Under the pieces are notes generated by a model. That model was given only the letters and a program-made list of their open reading frames with translations. It was not told where the DNA came from and made no database searches. Shown piece after piece: positions 1-8,710 of a stretch of DNA of 64,000 nt. Within the stretch, counting starts at the first letter, position 1. Every line of letters begins with the position of its first letter. Source of the DNA: Halomonas ramblicola (GTDB taxonomy: Bacteria; Pseudomonadota; Gammaproteobacteria; Pseudomonadales; Halomonadaceae); NCBI RefSeq assembly GCF_030409215.1, contig NZ_JAUFPL010000001.1:1-64000 (forward strand), in the 5' to 3' direction. The position numbers and the translations under genes were made by a program.

Positions 1-97
1 TGTGGTTTCGCGACTTACACAATACCGCAATCCATCGTCCGTTTTCATTAATATCAAATGGTTACGTCATCAGTGATGCCTTAAGTAAGTGTCATTC

Positions 98-133
98 GGG
101 TCAGACCCCTCAGCGGACTTAAGGGTCTGACCC
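98..133. repeat. Inverted repeat, REP/RAYT-like palindrome
   Basis: GGGTCAGACCC at 98-108 is repeated in inverted form as GGGTCTGACCC at 123-133, an 11 bp perfect stem with a 14 nt loop. The right arm overlaps the stop end of the leftward gene and encodes its last residues (GSDP). From general knowledge, GGGTCTGACCCC motifs are common in dispersed REP-like palindromes associated with REP-associated tyrosine transposases; that family assignment is inference. The hairpin may also act as a 3' mRNA stabiliser. Bases 1-97 are AT-richer and hold nothing I recognise. Confidence 0.6.
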
Positions 134-1570
134 CGCTTCGTGCCCCGGGCCCTCGGCGTGGACCCGCTCCAGGTCGACGATGCGCGAGCGGCTCATCACG
201 ATCTTCCAGCGCTGCAGGGTGGGCGGCCGCTCGCCCTGCACCTCGCGGATCACCAGGTTGAGCAGGTGGCGCTTCTCCACCTCCTCGCGCACCACCTGAT
301 CGCCCTCCTCCAGGCGGTAGACCCGGTGGCTGCCCTTGTCCATCAGCCGGGCGATCGGCGAGAGATCCAGCGACAGGGTCTCGCGGGTGTGGTCGTAGCC
401 GCTGAGGAAGCGGGTCGGCGACATCCGCGAGCTGGAGCGATAGTGCAGCACCACCTCCTCGCGCTGGGCCACGTTGCGCTTGCGCACCCGCTTGATCTCC
501 TCGTCCAGCCGCGAGAAACGCTTGTAGTCGAACCACTCCAGCTGCCGGCCCACGGTGAGGTTGCGGGTCGGGTCCAGGTACTGGCGGCGCCACTTGGGCC
601 GCCCCTTGCGCAGGAGCCGCCACAGGGTGTTGCGCAGGTCGTCCTTGAACACCTCACGCAGGGCGTAGAGCAGCGCCATGGTCAGCACCAGCAGGGCGGT
701 GATGTCGGCCAGGACGTTGCGGGCCTCGAGCAGGCCCAGGGAGACGAACACCATCACCACCGCCGTGGCCAGGCCCTTGACTGCCTTCTGCTCGGCGCCG
801 CCCAGCTCCTGGGTGCGCTGCTTGAGGGTCACCGGGTACTCGATCAGCCGGCGCAACAGGCGCATCTTGTTGGACATCCGCGTGGGGTCGCGGGTCACCC
901 GTGCCGAGTTGTACTCCCGCGCCTCGCGGTACTCGCCCTCGGCCCGGCAGATCGCCAGCAGCCGCTGGCGTACCTCGCGCAGGCGGCCGCGCGGCAGGCT
1001 GGCCACCAGGGCCAGCAGGCGCTGCTCGGTGAACCAGGAGAGGTAGTTGTCGACGGTGGCATAGTGGCGGCGCAGGCTCTCCTCGGCGGGTTCCTGGCGG
1101 CGCAGCCGCCGCAGGATACCCACCGCCAGGTCGGCGTGCTCCTGGAGGCGGCTGGCGAGGCTCGCCGCTTCGTCGCCGTCGCGTCCCGTGCCCTTGCGCT
1201 CGTCCTCCCTGCCGGCGTTGTCGGCCTTGCGCGCCTCGCGGGCGGCCTCCCGCAGCGGCTGGGTGGAGCGCTCCATGGCCACCACATACTGGTAGGCGTA
1301 GAGGCTCAGGCTGAGGCGATAGTGCTCGGGGTCCAGCCGGCCGCGCTCGGCCAGGCGGCTGAGCACCAGCGGCAGGCGGTAGCGGTCGCTGAAGTAGGTG
1401 CGCTTGACATGGATGGCGGCGTGATAGAAGGCCTCCTCGGCGATCACCTGGCCGGTGAGCCCCAGCTCGCCGGGCACGAACAGGAAGAGGTCTAGCCGGT
1501 GCGCGGTCTCCTCCTGCAGCACCCGGGAGATCTTGAGGTGAAAGCTGTCCTGGCGCTCGACGCTGATCAC
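119..1570 (-). CDS. Unidentified membrane protein with large cytoplasmic regions
   Basis: I do not recognise a named family. The product is about 483 residues, rich in Arg, Glu and Leu. It has a long soluble N-terminal part, one hydrophobic hairpin near the middle (VKGLATAVVMVFVSLGLLEA, then ITALLVLTMALLYALREVF), and a soluble C-terminal half with many charged residues. This suggests an inner-membrane anchored cytoplasmic protein. I chose a GTG start at 1570 because GGGAG lies just upstream and the product then begins ISVERQDSFHLKI; an ATG at 1609 would add 13 residues. It lies 89 bp downstream of the lacI gene on the same strand, but nothing ties it functionally to that operon. The stop end lies in a palindromic repeat. 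Confidence 0.7.
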   Translation of the reverse strand: MISVERQDSFHLKISRVLQEETAHRLDLFLFVPGELGLTGQVIAEEAFYHAAIHVKRTYFSDRYRLPLVLSRLAERGRLDPEHYRLSLSLYAYQYVVAMERSTQPLREAAREARKADNAGREDERKGTGRDGDEAASLASRLQEHADLAVGILRRLRRQEPAEESLRRHYATVDNYLSWFTEQRLLALVASLPRGRLREVRQRLLAICRAEGEYREAREYNSARVTRDPTRMSNKMRLLRRLIEYPVTLKQRTQELGGAEQKAVKGLATAVVMVFVSLGLLEARNVLADITALLVLTMALLYALREVFKDDLRNTLWRLLRKGRPKWRRQYLDPTRNLTVGRQLEWFDYKRFSRLDEEIKRVRKRNVAQREEVVLHYRSSSRMSPTRFLSGYDHTRETLSLDLSPIARLMDKGSHRVYRLEEGDQVVREEVEKRHLLNLVIREVQGERPPTLQRWKIVMSRSRIVDLERVHAEGPGHEAGSDP

Positions 1571-1659
1571 TGGCTCCCGCTCCTGTCTCCCTGGCGTGCG
1601 GGTCCGCACCCCTGCCCCGATGGTACTGTGCGGGGCCGTCCCGGGGCCATGCGCCGAGC

Positions 1660-2643
1660 TCAGCCGGTCTCGCGAATCACCAGTTCCACCGGCATGGCGA
1701 CGTGACGCGGCGGCCGGCCGGCCAGCGCCTCGCCGAGCAGCTCGACGCTCATGGCGGCGATGCCGGCGATGTCCTGGCGCACCGTGGTGAGCCGCGCGGC
1801 CAGGGTGGGCAGGTCGTCGAAGCCGGTCACCGCCACCGCCTCCGGCACCGCCACGCCGCGGTCCTCCAGGGCCGCCAGGCAGCCCAGGGCCAACTCGTCG
1901 GTCTCGCAGACCAGGGCGTCGAAGGGTGGCGGCTCGCTGGCCGGCCGCCCGTCCAGCAGGCGGATCAGGTAGCGATAGCCGGTCAGGGCGGCGTCATGGT
2001 GATGGGGAACGCTGAGCGGTCGTTCGCTCAGCCCGGCCTCGGCCAATGCCTGCTGGTAGCCCTTGAGGCGATGCCGGCGGTGGGGCAGTTCCAGCTCGTC
2101 GCCCATGAAGGCCAGGCGCCGCCGGCCGCCCTCGATCAGGTGACGGGTGGCCAGATAGAGCCCATGTCGATCGTCGGGGGCCACCGAGACACCCTCGCCG
2201 GGCTGGCCGACGCGGACGAAGGGAATCCCTTGCGCCGTCAGCAGGGCCGGACGCGGGTCGCCGGGGAACTCGCCGAGCAGGATGGCGGCGCCCGCCTGCT
2301 CGGGCAGTTCCGCGGTGCGGTCGTGGGCGAAGAAGATCGGCACCATGCCCTGCTGGTGCAGGCACAGCGTCAGGTGCTGATAGAGCAGGATGTAGTAGGG
2401 CCGCAGTTCGATCTCCTGGCGCCCCAGCGAGATGCCCACCACCGCCGCCTTGCCACTGATCAGCTGGCGGGCGGCGGCGCTGGGCCGGTACTCGACCTCA
2501 CGGCTGATGGCCAGGATGCGCTCGCGCAGCGCCTCGCCGATGCCCGGCTTGCCGTTGAGGGCACGGCTGACCGAGGCGATGGAGACGCCCGCGCGCCGCG
2601 CGATTTCCCGTATGGTCGCCGTCCTCGACGGATCTCTGCTCAT
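1660..2643 (-). CDS. LacI-family transcriptional regulator of the thuA-like operon
   Basis: A 327-residue protein. The N-terminal helix-turn-helix (TIREIARRAGVSIASVSRAL) and hinge helix are typical of the LacI/GalR family, and are followed by a periplasmic-binding-protein-like effector domain (AAVVGISLGRQ..., ending AMPVELVIRETG). The start at 2643 is chosen because the HTH begins about 8 residues in; an upstream ATG at 2748 only adds non-conserved sequence. It is the last gene of a leftward cluster (thuA-like, oxidoreductase, binding protein, lacI). The operon's upstream region carries two GTAAACGTTTAC palindromes with the central CG typical of LacI-family operators, so this protein probably represses its own operon and is released by an imported sugar or its derivative. 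The effector is unknown. Confidence 0.9.
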   Translation of the reverse strand: MSRDPSRTATIREIARRAGVSIASVSRALNGKPGIGEALRERILAISREVEYRPSAAARQLISGKAAVVGISLGRQEIELRPYYILLYQHLTLCLHQQGMVPIFFAHDRTAELPEQAGAAILLGEFPGDPRPALLTAQGIPFVRVGQPGEGVSVAPDDRHGLYLATRHLIEGGRRRLAFMGDELELPHRRHRLKGYQQALAEAGLSERPLSVPHHHDAALTGYRYLIRLLDGRPASEPPPFDALVCETDELALGCLAALEDRGVAVPEAVAVTGFDDLPTLAARLTTVRQDIAGIAAMSVELLGEALAGRPPRHVAMPVELVIRETG

Positions 2644-2757
2644 CGCCTGCCTCGTCGCCGGGCGGCCCCGGCCCTCCGCCTGCCGCCGTGCCTCGTCGGC
2701 CGCCGATTGTGCCCAATTTCGCCGGGCGGTGCGACCGGGGCCGTCCACGCAACGGCG

Positions 2758-4047
2758 CTACCAGCCGCGACGCCCCAGGCGGTTGAGCTCGCCTTCCAGG
2801 CGCTGGAGCATCTCCTCGGCCGTGGCATCGCCGGCGAGCACCTCGTGCACACCGTTGAAGAAGGCGTTGGAGACCCGCGGATAGTGCTCGCCGGTGACGC
2901 TGGCGGGGCGCGGCACGCCGCCCAGCAGGGTGTCGTAGAGCTCACCCATGAACGGCTGGGCCTCGAGCACCTCGGGGTCCTGGTAGAGCGCCTGGCGAGT
3001 GGGGTTGCGGCCGAAGCGGATGGCATGGGCCTTCTGCTGCTCGGGGTCGGTCAGGAAGGCCACCAGGTCGGCGGCGACCTCGGGATGCTCCGAGTAGCGC
3101 GACACCGCCCAGCTCCAGCCACCCAGGGTGGCCACGGACTCGCCCTCGGGGCCGTGGGGCAGCGGCGCCATGCCGATCTTGCCCGCCACCTCGCTGCCCT
3201 CCTCGTTGGCCAGCGACCAGACGTAGGGCCAGTTGCGCATGAACACCGCATTGCCGGCCTGGAAGACGCCCCGCGCCTCCTCCTCCATGTAGTTGAGCAC
3301 GCCGTCGGGGCTGATCTCCCCGGGCCAGGAGGCGGCCAGCGCCAGTGCCTCGGCGGCGCCGGCGTTGTCGAGGGTGACCTGGCCATCCGCGTCGACGAGG
3401 GTTCCACCGCCATGGCTGGCGACCCACTCCAGGGCGTTGCAGGTCAGGCCCTCGTAGGCGCGCCCCTGGAAGACGAAGCCGTGCATGCGCTCGTTGCCCG
3501 CCGCCCGCTCGGCCGCCTGGATCTCCCGGGCGGTGTCGGTGAGCTGCTGCCAGGTCTCGGGCACCGCATGGCCGTGCTTCTCCAGCAGGTCGACACGGTA
3601 GTAGAGCAGGCCGGCGTCGGTGAACCAGGGCAGCGCCACCAGGCGGCCGTCCACGGTGTTGTTGTCGATCATCGCCGGGAAGAAGCCCTCGGTGGCATCC
3701 GGCGGCAGGTAGTCGGCGAGGTCCACCAGGTGCGGCGCCAGCAGGCCGGGCCAGACGGTATCGGTCATCAGCACGTCGATGTCGCCGGACTCGCTGCCCA
3801 GCAGCTGCTGGTAGAGCGACAGCTTCTCGGTGGCCGATTGCGGCGTGGTGACCACGTCCACCTCGTGGCCGCTCTGCTCGGCCCAGCGCTCGGCCAGCGC
3901 CGGGCAGAAGTCGGCGGCACCGCCATCGCCGCAGGCGATGGTGATCTTGGCGGCCGCGGCCGGGCCGGCGGCCAGGAGCAGGCCCCCGGCCAGCAGGCCG
4001 CCGAGCACGGGGGTCAGGGAACGGGGAGTGGGTCGGCAGGCGTTCAT
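2758..4047 (-). CDS. Sugar ABC transporter extracellular solute-binding protein (family 1)
   Basis: About 429 residues. The signal peptide (residues about 1-33: SLTPVLGGLLAGGLLLAAG then AAAA) is followed by an ABC sugar-binding-protein fold: KITIACGDGG at the mature N-terminus, YYRVDLLEKHG, GNAVFMRNWPYVWSLA and LGGWSWAVSRYSEHPE are typical of family-1 binding proteins for maltose, trehalose or other oligosaccharides. The start at 4047 puts the signal peptide at the N-terminus; an ATG further upstream does not. It lies between the Gfo/Idh gene (46 bp upstream) and lacI. No permease or ATPase gene accompanies it here, so it must use membrane components encoded elsewhere, or the transporter has been partly lost. 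The ligand is unknown; the thuA-like neighbours suggest a disaccharide. Confidence 0.88.
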   Translation of the reverse strand: MNACRPTPRSLTPVLGGLLAGGLLLAAGPAAAAKITIACGDGGAADFCPALAERWAEQSGHEVDVVTTPQSATEKLSLYQQLLGSESGDIDVLMTDTVWPGLLAPHLVDLADYLPPDATEGFFPAMIDNNTVDGRLVALPWFTDAGLLYYRVDLLEKHGHAVPETWQQLTDTAREIQAAERAAGNERMHGFVFQGRAYEGLTCNALEWVASHGGGTLVDADGQVTLDNAGAAEALALAASWPGEISPDGVLNYMEEEARGVFQAGNAVFMRNWPYVWSLANEEGSEVAGKIGMAPLPHGPEGESVATLGGWSWAVSRYSEHPEVAADLVAFLTDPEQQKAHAIRFGRNPTRQALYQDPEVLEAQPFMGELYDTLLGGVPRPASVTGEHYPRVSNAFFNGVHEVLAGDATAEEMLQRLEGELNRLGRRGW

Positions 4048-4093
4048 GTCGCGATGTCCTCTGTTGTGATTGTTGGGAGAGTCACCCGCCGGC

Positions 4094-5170
4094 TCAGGCG
4101 GGCAGGTCCAACGGGCGCTCGGCACCGGCCAGCGCCAGGCTGCGGTCCTCGGCGTCGGAGGCGAAGCAGGCGTCCAGCACCCGCTGCAGGGCGGCGCCGC
4201 GGGCGAAGTCGGGCTGGTCGTTGACGCCGCTTTCGATGCCGTCGACGAAGCGCCGGTAGATGCTCGGCGTGGCGGGCGCCTCCACCGAGGTCCAGCGCGC
4301 TTCGTGCACGTCGTCGCCGAAGCAGGTCAGCACGCGGTCCCTGGCGTCGTCGAGCACCACGCTGACCGCGCCCTCGTCGCCGTAGACGGAGAGCTTCAGG
4401 GAGTTGTGGTGACCGGTGGCCCAGCGGGTGGCCTGGATGGTGCCCAGCGCGCCGCCGGCGAACTCCACGCGCATCAGGGCGCTGTCGTTGGCGTCGAGCA
4501 CATAGTCGCCGATGCGGTTGCCCGGGACCTTGTCGAAGCACTTGAGCTGGCAGTTGACGGTGGTGATGTCGCCTACCGGGAAGCTGGCGAAGTCGAGGAT
4601 GTGCACGCCCACATCGCCCAGTACGCCCTTGCTGCCGTGGCCCTCGGAGAGTCGCCACAGCCACTGGCTGTCCCGGTCCCAGCGGCCCCAGGCATGGCTG
4701 ACCAGCCAGCTCTGCAGGTAGCTGGCGTCGACGTGCATCACCCGGCCGATGGCGCCGGAGGCGATCAGCTCGCGGGCGTGCTGGATGGCCGGGGCATCGC
4801 GGTAGCTGAGGTTGACCATGTTGATCACCCCCGCCTCGCGGGCCGCCACGGCCATCGCCTCGGCGTCGGCGGCGTTGGTGGCCAGCGGCTTCTCGCAGAG
4901 GATGTGCTTGCCGCAGGCGATGGCGAGAAGCGAGGTGGCCTTGTGCACGCCGTCCGGGGTGGCGTTGCTCACCGCGTCGATGTCGTCGCGGGCCAGCATG
5001 GCCTCGAGGTCGGTGTAGGCCGCGGGAATGCCGTGCTCGGCGGCGAAGGCGCGCACCCTGTCGCCGTCCAGGTCGCAGGCCGCCACCACCTCGACGCCCT
5101 CGAGCGCCCGGAACTGCTTGGCATGCTGGCCGGCCATACCGCCGGCACCGATGATCGCCAGTCGAATCAT
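4094..5170 (-). CDS. Gfo/Idh/MocA family NAD(P)-dependent oxidoreductase (ThuB-like)
   Basis: A 358-residue protein. It begins with a Rossmann motif (MIRLAIIGAGGMAGQHAKQF) and has the family signature EKPLATN near residue 95, the catalytic-lysine region of Gfo/Idh/MocA enzymes. The C-terminal part forms the alpha/beta substrate domain. The start at 5170 overlaps the stop of the thuA-like gene by four bases (ATGA), which indicates translational coupling. In Sinorhizobium the ThuA-ThuB pair acts on trehalose-type disaccharides, with ThuB oxidising the sugar to a 3-keto derivative; that function is carried over here by gene order and family only. The substrate is not proven. Confidence 0.88.
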   Translation of the reverse strand: MIRLAIIGAGGMAGQHAKQFRALEGVEVVAACDLDGDRVRAFAAEHGIPAAYTDLEAMLARDDIDAVSNATPDGVHKATSLLAIACGKHILCEKPLATNAADAEAMAVAAREAGVINMVNLSYRDAPAIQHARELIASGAIGRVMHVDASYLQSWLVSHAWGRWDRDSQWLWRLSEGHGSKGVLGDVGVHILDFASFPVGDITTVNCQLKCFDKVPGNRIGDYVLDANDSALMRVEFAGGALGTIQATRWATGHHNSLKLSVYGDEGAVSVVLDDARDRVLTCFGDDVHEARWTSVEAPATPSIYRRFVDGIESGVNDQPDFARGAALQRVLDACFASDAEDRSLALAGAERPLDLPA

Positions 5171-5946
5171 TTGAAGCCCTCCTCGCCCGGCTTGTGCAGG
5201 CCTTCGCCCTTCACTTCCACCGGATTGGGCGCCTGGTCGGGCGGCACGTTGGGGCAGCTGTCGATCCACCGCGAGCCCTCGGGGCGCGCCCACTTCACGG
5301 CGTTTCTCAGCACACGGCGGACCTTCTCGTCGTAGTAGATCGGATAGGTCTCGTGGCCGGGGCCGAAGTAGAAGATCTTGCCGTTGCCGCGCCTGTAGGT
5401 GAGGCCGGAACGGAACACCTCGCCGCCCTCGAAGGCGCTGATGAAGAGCACCTCGTCGGGGTTGGGCACGGCGAAGGGCTCGCCGTACATCTCGCTGTGC
5501 GGCAGCTCGAGGTAGTCGCCCAGGCCCTGGACGATGGGATGGCCGGGGTTGACCACCCAGAGCCGCTCGCGCTCACCGGCCTCGCGCCACTTCAGCGAGC
5601 AGGTGGTGCCCATCAGGCGCTTGAAGATCTTGGAGTAGTGGGCGGAGTGCAGCGCCAGCAGGCCCATGCCCTGCAGCACCCGGGCCTGGACGCGGTCGAC
5701 GATGTCGTCGCGTACCTCGCCGTGGGCCGCATGGCCCCACCACAGCAGCACATCGGTGTTCTCCAGTATTTCCTCGCCGAGGCCCTGCTCGGGGTCCTGC
5801 AGGGTGACCGCCCGGGCCTCGATCTCCGCGTCCCCGTTGAGCGCGGCGGCGATACAGGCGTGCATGCCGTCGGGATAGATGCGGGCGACCACCTCGTTGG
5901 TCTGCTCGTGGACGTTCTCGCCCCAGACCGTGACCTTGATCGTCAT
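5167..5946 (-). CDS. ThuA-like trehalose-utilisation family protein
   Basis: A 259-residue cytoplasmic protein of the ThuA family (flavodoxin/glutamine-amidotransferase-like fold). Family features visible are VLLWWGHAAHGEV near residue 67, GLLALHSAHYSKIFKRLMGT near 95, NPGHPIVQGL, and GNGKIFYFGPGHETYPIYYD near the C-terminus. It is the first gene of the leftward operon. The start at 5946 follows the AGAGGAG-like ribosome site upstream, and the two operator palindromes lie about 70-100 bp before it. The role in sugar catabolism is known from rhizobial thuAB genetics; the exact reaction in this organism is inference. Confidence 0.9.
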   Translation of the reverse strand: MTIKVTVWGENVHEQTNEVVARIYPDGMHACIAAALNGDAEIEARAVTLQDPEQGLGEEILENTDVLLWWGHAAHGEVRDDIVDRVQARVLQGMGLLALHSAHYSKIFKRLMGTTCSLKWREAGERERLWVVNPGHPIVQGLGDYLELPHSEMYGEPFAVPNPDEVLFISAFEGGEVFRSGLTYRRGNGKIFYFGPGHETYPIYYDEKVRRVLRNAVKWARPEGSRWIDSCPNVPPDQAPNPVEVKGEGLHKPGEEGFK

Positions 5947-6017
5947 GGATTGGCTCCTCTGGATGATGCCCTGGCGGGCGGTGGAGAAGCCGCCGATGTC
6001 GGCGGCATGGGAACAAG

Positions 6018-6050
6018 GTAAACGTTTACTCGTTCATCGTAAACGTTTAC
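6018..6050 (-). promoter_or_regulatory. Double LacI-family operator upstream of the thuA-like operon
   Basis: Two identical perfect 12 bp palindromes, GTAAACGTTTAC at 6018-6029 and 6039-6050, have their centres exactly 21 bp apart, or two helical turns. Palindromes with a central CG are the standard LacI/GalR-family operator form. They lie just upstream of the thuA-like start (5946), and the only LacI-family gene in the window is the last gene of that operon, so autoregulated repression by dimers on the same DNA face is the simplest reading. The extended repeats differ outside the core. Confidence 0.85.
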
Positions 6051-6093
6051 TCATTGCGACCTTGGTCGATACCGGTATTCATGCCTCGGCTGA

Positions 6094-6271
6094 GGTAGGA
6101 GGGCAACTCGTTGCGCGACCGCCGCCGGGAGGCCTGCGGCCTCCATTCGTCCAGCAGCGCTGGTCTCCTACATGGCGACAGGGGCCGGCGGAGCCACCGG
6201 CGATGGGGCGACCGCCACCGGGAGGCCTGCGGCCTCCATTCGCCCAGCAGAGCTGGCCTCCTACATGGCGG
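6094..6271. repeat. REP-like palindromic repeat cluster
   Basis: Three related elements fill the space between the operator and the MscS gene. At 6094-6118 is GGTAGGAGGGCAACTCGTTG, continuing into GCGCGAC. Two 64 bp copies follow at 6115-6178 and 6208-6271, differing at only four positions. Each contains the palindrome GGAGGCCTGCGGCCTCC and ends TCCTACATGGCG. The same GGTAGGAGGGCA(A/G)CT core recurs at 46118-46151. Such elements are typical intergenic REP sequences at 3' ends; no coding capacity is apparent. Confidence 0.75.
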
Positions 6272-6291
6272 TTGTCGCCTGCGCCCGGCGA

Positions 6292-8586
6292 TCAGCCGGG
6301 GTCGGGGGAAGCCGGCCGGGGGTCGGCGGTGCCGGGCCGGCCCGGCTCGCGGCCGGCGGCATCGCGTTCGTCGCCACGCTCGCCGCTGCCGTCCAGGCGG
6401 CCGCCGCCACGTCCCTCCATGCTGACGCTGAGTCGCGGCACGCCCAGGTCGGTGCCCTGCTCCTCCAGGCGCTGCTTGAGCAGCAGGTTGAAGGCGCGGG
6501 CCACGTCCCACTGCATCTCCGGGGCGGTGCGGAAGCGCATGCGCAGGATCGGGCAGCCCTCCTCGAAGGCCTGGATGCCCTGCATCTCCAGCGGCGACCA
6601 GATGTAGTGGCGCATCATCGGGTCCTGGCGCAGCGCCTGGGCGGTCTCCTGCATCAAGGTGATGGCGTCGTCGATCGGCATGTCGTGGGGGATGCGGAGC
6701 GTCATCAGGGCGATGCCGAACTGCCGCGACATGTTGTGAATGGAGTCGATGCGGCTGAAGGTGATGATGTGCACGATGCCGTCGATGTCGCGCAGCCGAA
6801 CGGTGCGCAGGGTCAGCCCCTCCACCGTGCCCATGTGGCCATTGATCCGCACGAAGTCGTCCACCGCCAGCGAGTCCTCGATGAGGATGAAGATGCCGGT
6901 GATCAGGTCCTGCACCAGAGTCTGGGCGCCGAAGCCGATGGCCAGGCCGATGACGCCGGCACCGGCCAGCAGCGGCGTGACGTTCACGCCCAGGTTGGCC
7001 AGGCCGACGATGGCGGCGATCACCACGATGGTGGCGAAGATCACGTTGCGGATCATCGGCGTGATGGTCTGGGCGCGGGCCAGGTTGACCCGCCGTCCCC
7101 GCGCCCGGGCGGAGCTGGTCAGGGCCCGCTGGATGGCGGTATCGGCGAAGATCCAGGCCAGCCAGGCGAGCAGCACGGTGAAGGCGATGGCCAGCAGCGC
7201 CCGGCCGATCTGCGCACTGGCCACCCCCTGCTGGCCGAGCCCCAGCAGCGAGCCGCCCCACACCTGCAGCGACAACTCGGCGAAGGCCAGCCAGGTGGCG
7301 GCGTGGGCCAGCACATAGCCGAAGCGCTCGAAGCGCCGGCGGTACGGGCTGATGCGCCGGCGGCGGTTGTTGCGCCGCTCGCCGTGGCGACGGATCAGCC
7401 CCGCGACCACCAACGCCAGCACCAGCAGCGCCGCCGAGATGATCGAGCGCGCCAGGGCGGTGCCGACGTCGCCGCCGGTGATGAAGATGGCCACCAGCGA
7501 GCCGCCCACCAGCAGCAGCGACGGTACGTGCCAGAGGCCACCGACCACGCTGACCGCGCTGGCGCTGGCGCTGCCGCTGCTTTCGCGGCGCTGGGGCCAG
7601 GCCCGATTGCGGATGATGTGCTGGATCGGCCGCTTGAAGCGCAGGATGAAGCGGCCGCTGAGCAGCGCCGCCAGCATGTTGGCCAGCACCGAGAGCAGGC
7701 CGGCCAGCTCGGCCCCGAGCAGGTCGGTGAGGCGGCCGGAATTGAAGGCGTCGCCCAGGGCCACCAGGGCGCCGATCACGAACAGCGGGCGCAGGGCGCG
7801 TTGCTGCAGGATCTGCACCGCCACGAAGCGATGCCCGCGGGTGAACACCGAGACGAAGGTCTCCACCACCACCGAGAGGGTGCGACCGCACAGGGCGATA
7901 TAGGCCACCACCAGGGCCATCACCCGCCCGGAGCTGGGCGGCACCAGCTGGGCGATGCCCAGCACCAGCGCGAAGGCCAGCAGCCAGGGCAACATGCGCC
8001 GCAGGAAGTGCACCGCCAGCAGCCAGCCACGCGGCTCCCGCGGCAGGTCCAGGGGCCAGCCGCGGCGTCGGGCCAGCATGCGCCCCAGGGCGATCAGGAT
8101 CACCAGCAAACCGCCCCAGATGCCCAGCAGCACCGCCGACTCGACGACGAAGCGCACCAGGTCGGCGTTGCCGGTCTGGGTGACCAGGCCGCTCAGGTCG
8201 CGCCACCCCTCGCGCAGCTGCTTGCGCCACTGGTCCAGCGGCGACTGGCCCGCCTCGGCCTGCTCGCCCAGATCGCTCAAGGTCTCGGCCAGGGCCCCCA
8301 GCAGCCCCTGCCCCGGCGAGAGCCCCGACTCCTCGGTGGTCTCGTCGTGGACCCGCTGCAGGTCGCGCAGGCTCTCCAGCAACTGGTCACGCCGCTCGCT
8401 GTCCTCCAGGGTGGCGATGATGCGCTCCAGCGACTCCTGGAAGGCCTGGGGATCATGGCCCTGCTCCTCCCCGGACGTCACCAGCCCGGGCAGCCCGACC
8501 TGCTGAGCCCGGGCCCCGCCGAGGCCGATCAGCACCAGCAGAAGCCCCAACAGCAGGCCAGTCAGGAGGCGGCGAATCGCGGGCAT
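6292..8586 (-). CDS. MscS-family mechanosensitive channel with long N-terminal domain
   Basis: About 764 residues. A signal-like N-terminus (MPAIRRLLTGLLLGLLLVLI) is followed by a soluble, probably periplasmic, helical region (about 25-170), a series of transmembrane helices (about 170-490), and a C-terminal MscS core: pore-helix-like NLGVNVTPLLAGAGVIGLAIGFGAQT, then the beta domain beginning LVQDLITGIFILIEDSLAVDD with FVRINGHMGTVEGLTLRTVRLRD. This is the large MscS/MscK-like architecture, which releases solutes on hypo-osmotic shock. An ATG at 8616 would add ten residues. The C-terminal tail is charged and Gly/Arg-rich. It is divergent from the amidoligase gene. Confidence 0.88.
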   Translation of the reverse strand: MPAIRRLLTGLLLGLLLVLIGLGGARAQQVGLPGLVTSGEEQGHDPQAFQESLERIIATLEDSERRDQLLESLRDLQRVHDETTEESGLSPGQGLLGALAETLSDLGEQAEAGQSPLDQWRKQLREGWRDLSGLVTQTGNADLVRFVVESAVLLGIWGGLLVILIALGRMLARRRGWPLDLPREPRGWLLAVHFLRRMLPWLLAFALVLGIAQLVPPSSGRVMALVVAYIALCGRTLSVVVETFVSVFTRGHRFVAVQILQQRALRPLFVIGALVALGDAFNSGRLTDLLGAELAGLLSVLANMLAALLSGRFILRFKRPIQHIIRNRAWPQRRESSGSASASAVSVVGGLWHVPSLLLVGGSLVAIFITGGDVGTALARSIISAALLVLALVVAGLIRRHGERRNNRRRRISPYRRRFERFGYVLAHAATWLAFAELSLQVWGGSLLGLGQQGVASAQIGRALLAIAFTVLLAWLAWIFADTAIQRALTSSARARGRRVNLARAQTITPMIRNVIFATIVVIAAIVGLANLGVNVTPLLAGAGVIGLAIGFGAQTLVQDLITGIFILIEDSLAVDDFVRINGHMGTVEGLTLRTVRLRDIDGIVHIITFSRIDSIHNMSRQFGIALMTLRIPHDMPIDDAITLMQETAQALRQDPMMRHYIWSPLEMQGIQAFEEGCPILRMRFRTAPEMQWDVARAFNLLLKQRLEEQGTDLGVPRLSVSMEGRGGGRLDGSGERGDERDAAGREPGRPGTADPRPASPDPG

Positions 8587-8710
8587 GACGGCGGTGCAGG
8601 GGTGGGGGGACAACATCGCATCTCCAGGTCGACGGGCTGGGCGGGCCGGGCGCATCCAGCAGCCAGTATGATAGGCTCGCAGACGTCCCGCGTGACGACA
8701 GGATGCCGAC

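Noticed and set aside
1702..4224. An 840-codon plus-strand open frame
   Set aside because: High GC keeps the antisense frames of lacI and the binding-protein gene open. The sequence is His/Gly/Ala low-complexity with no family features.
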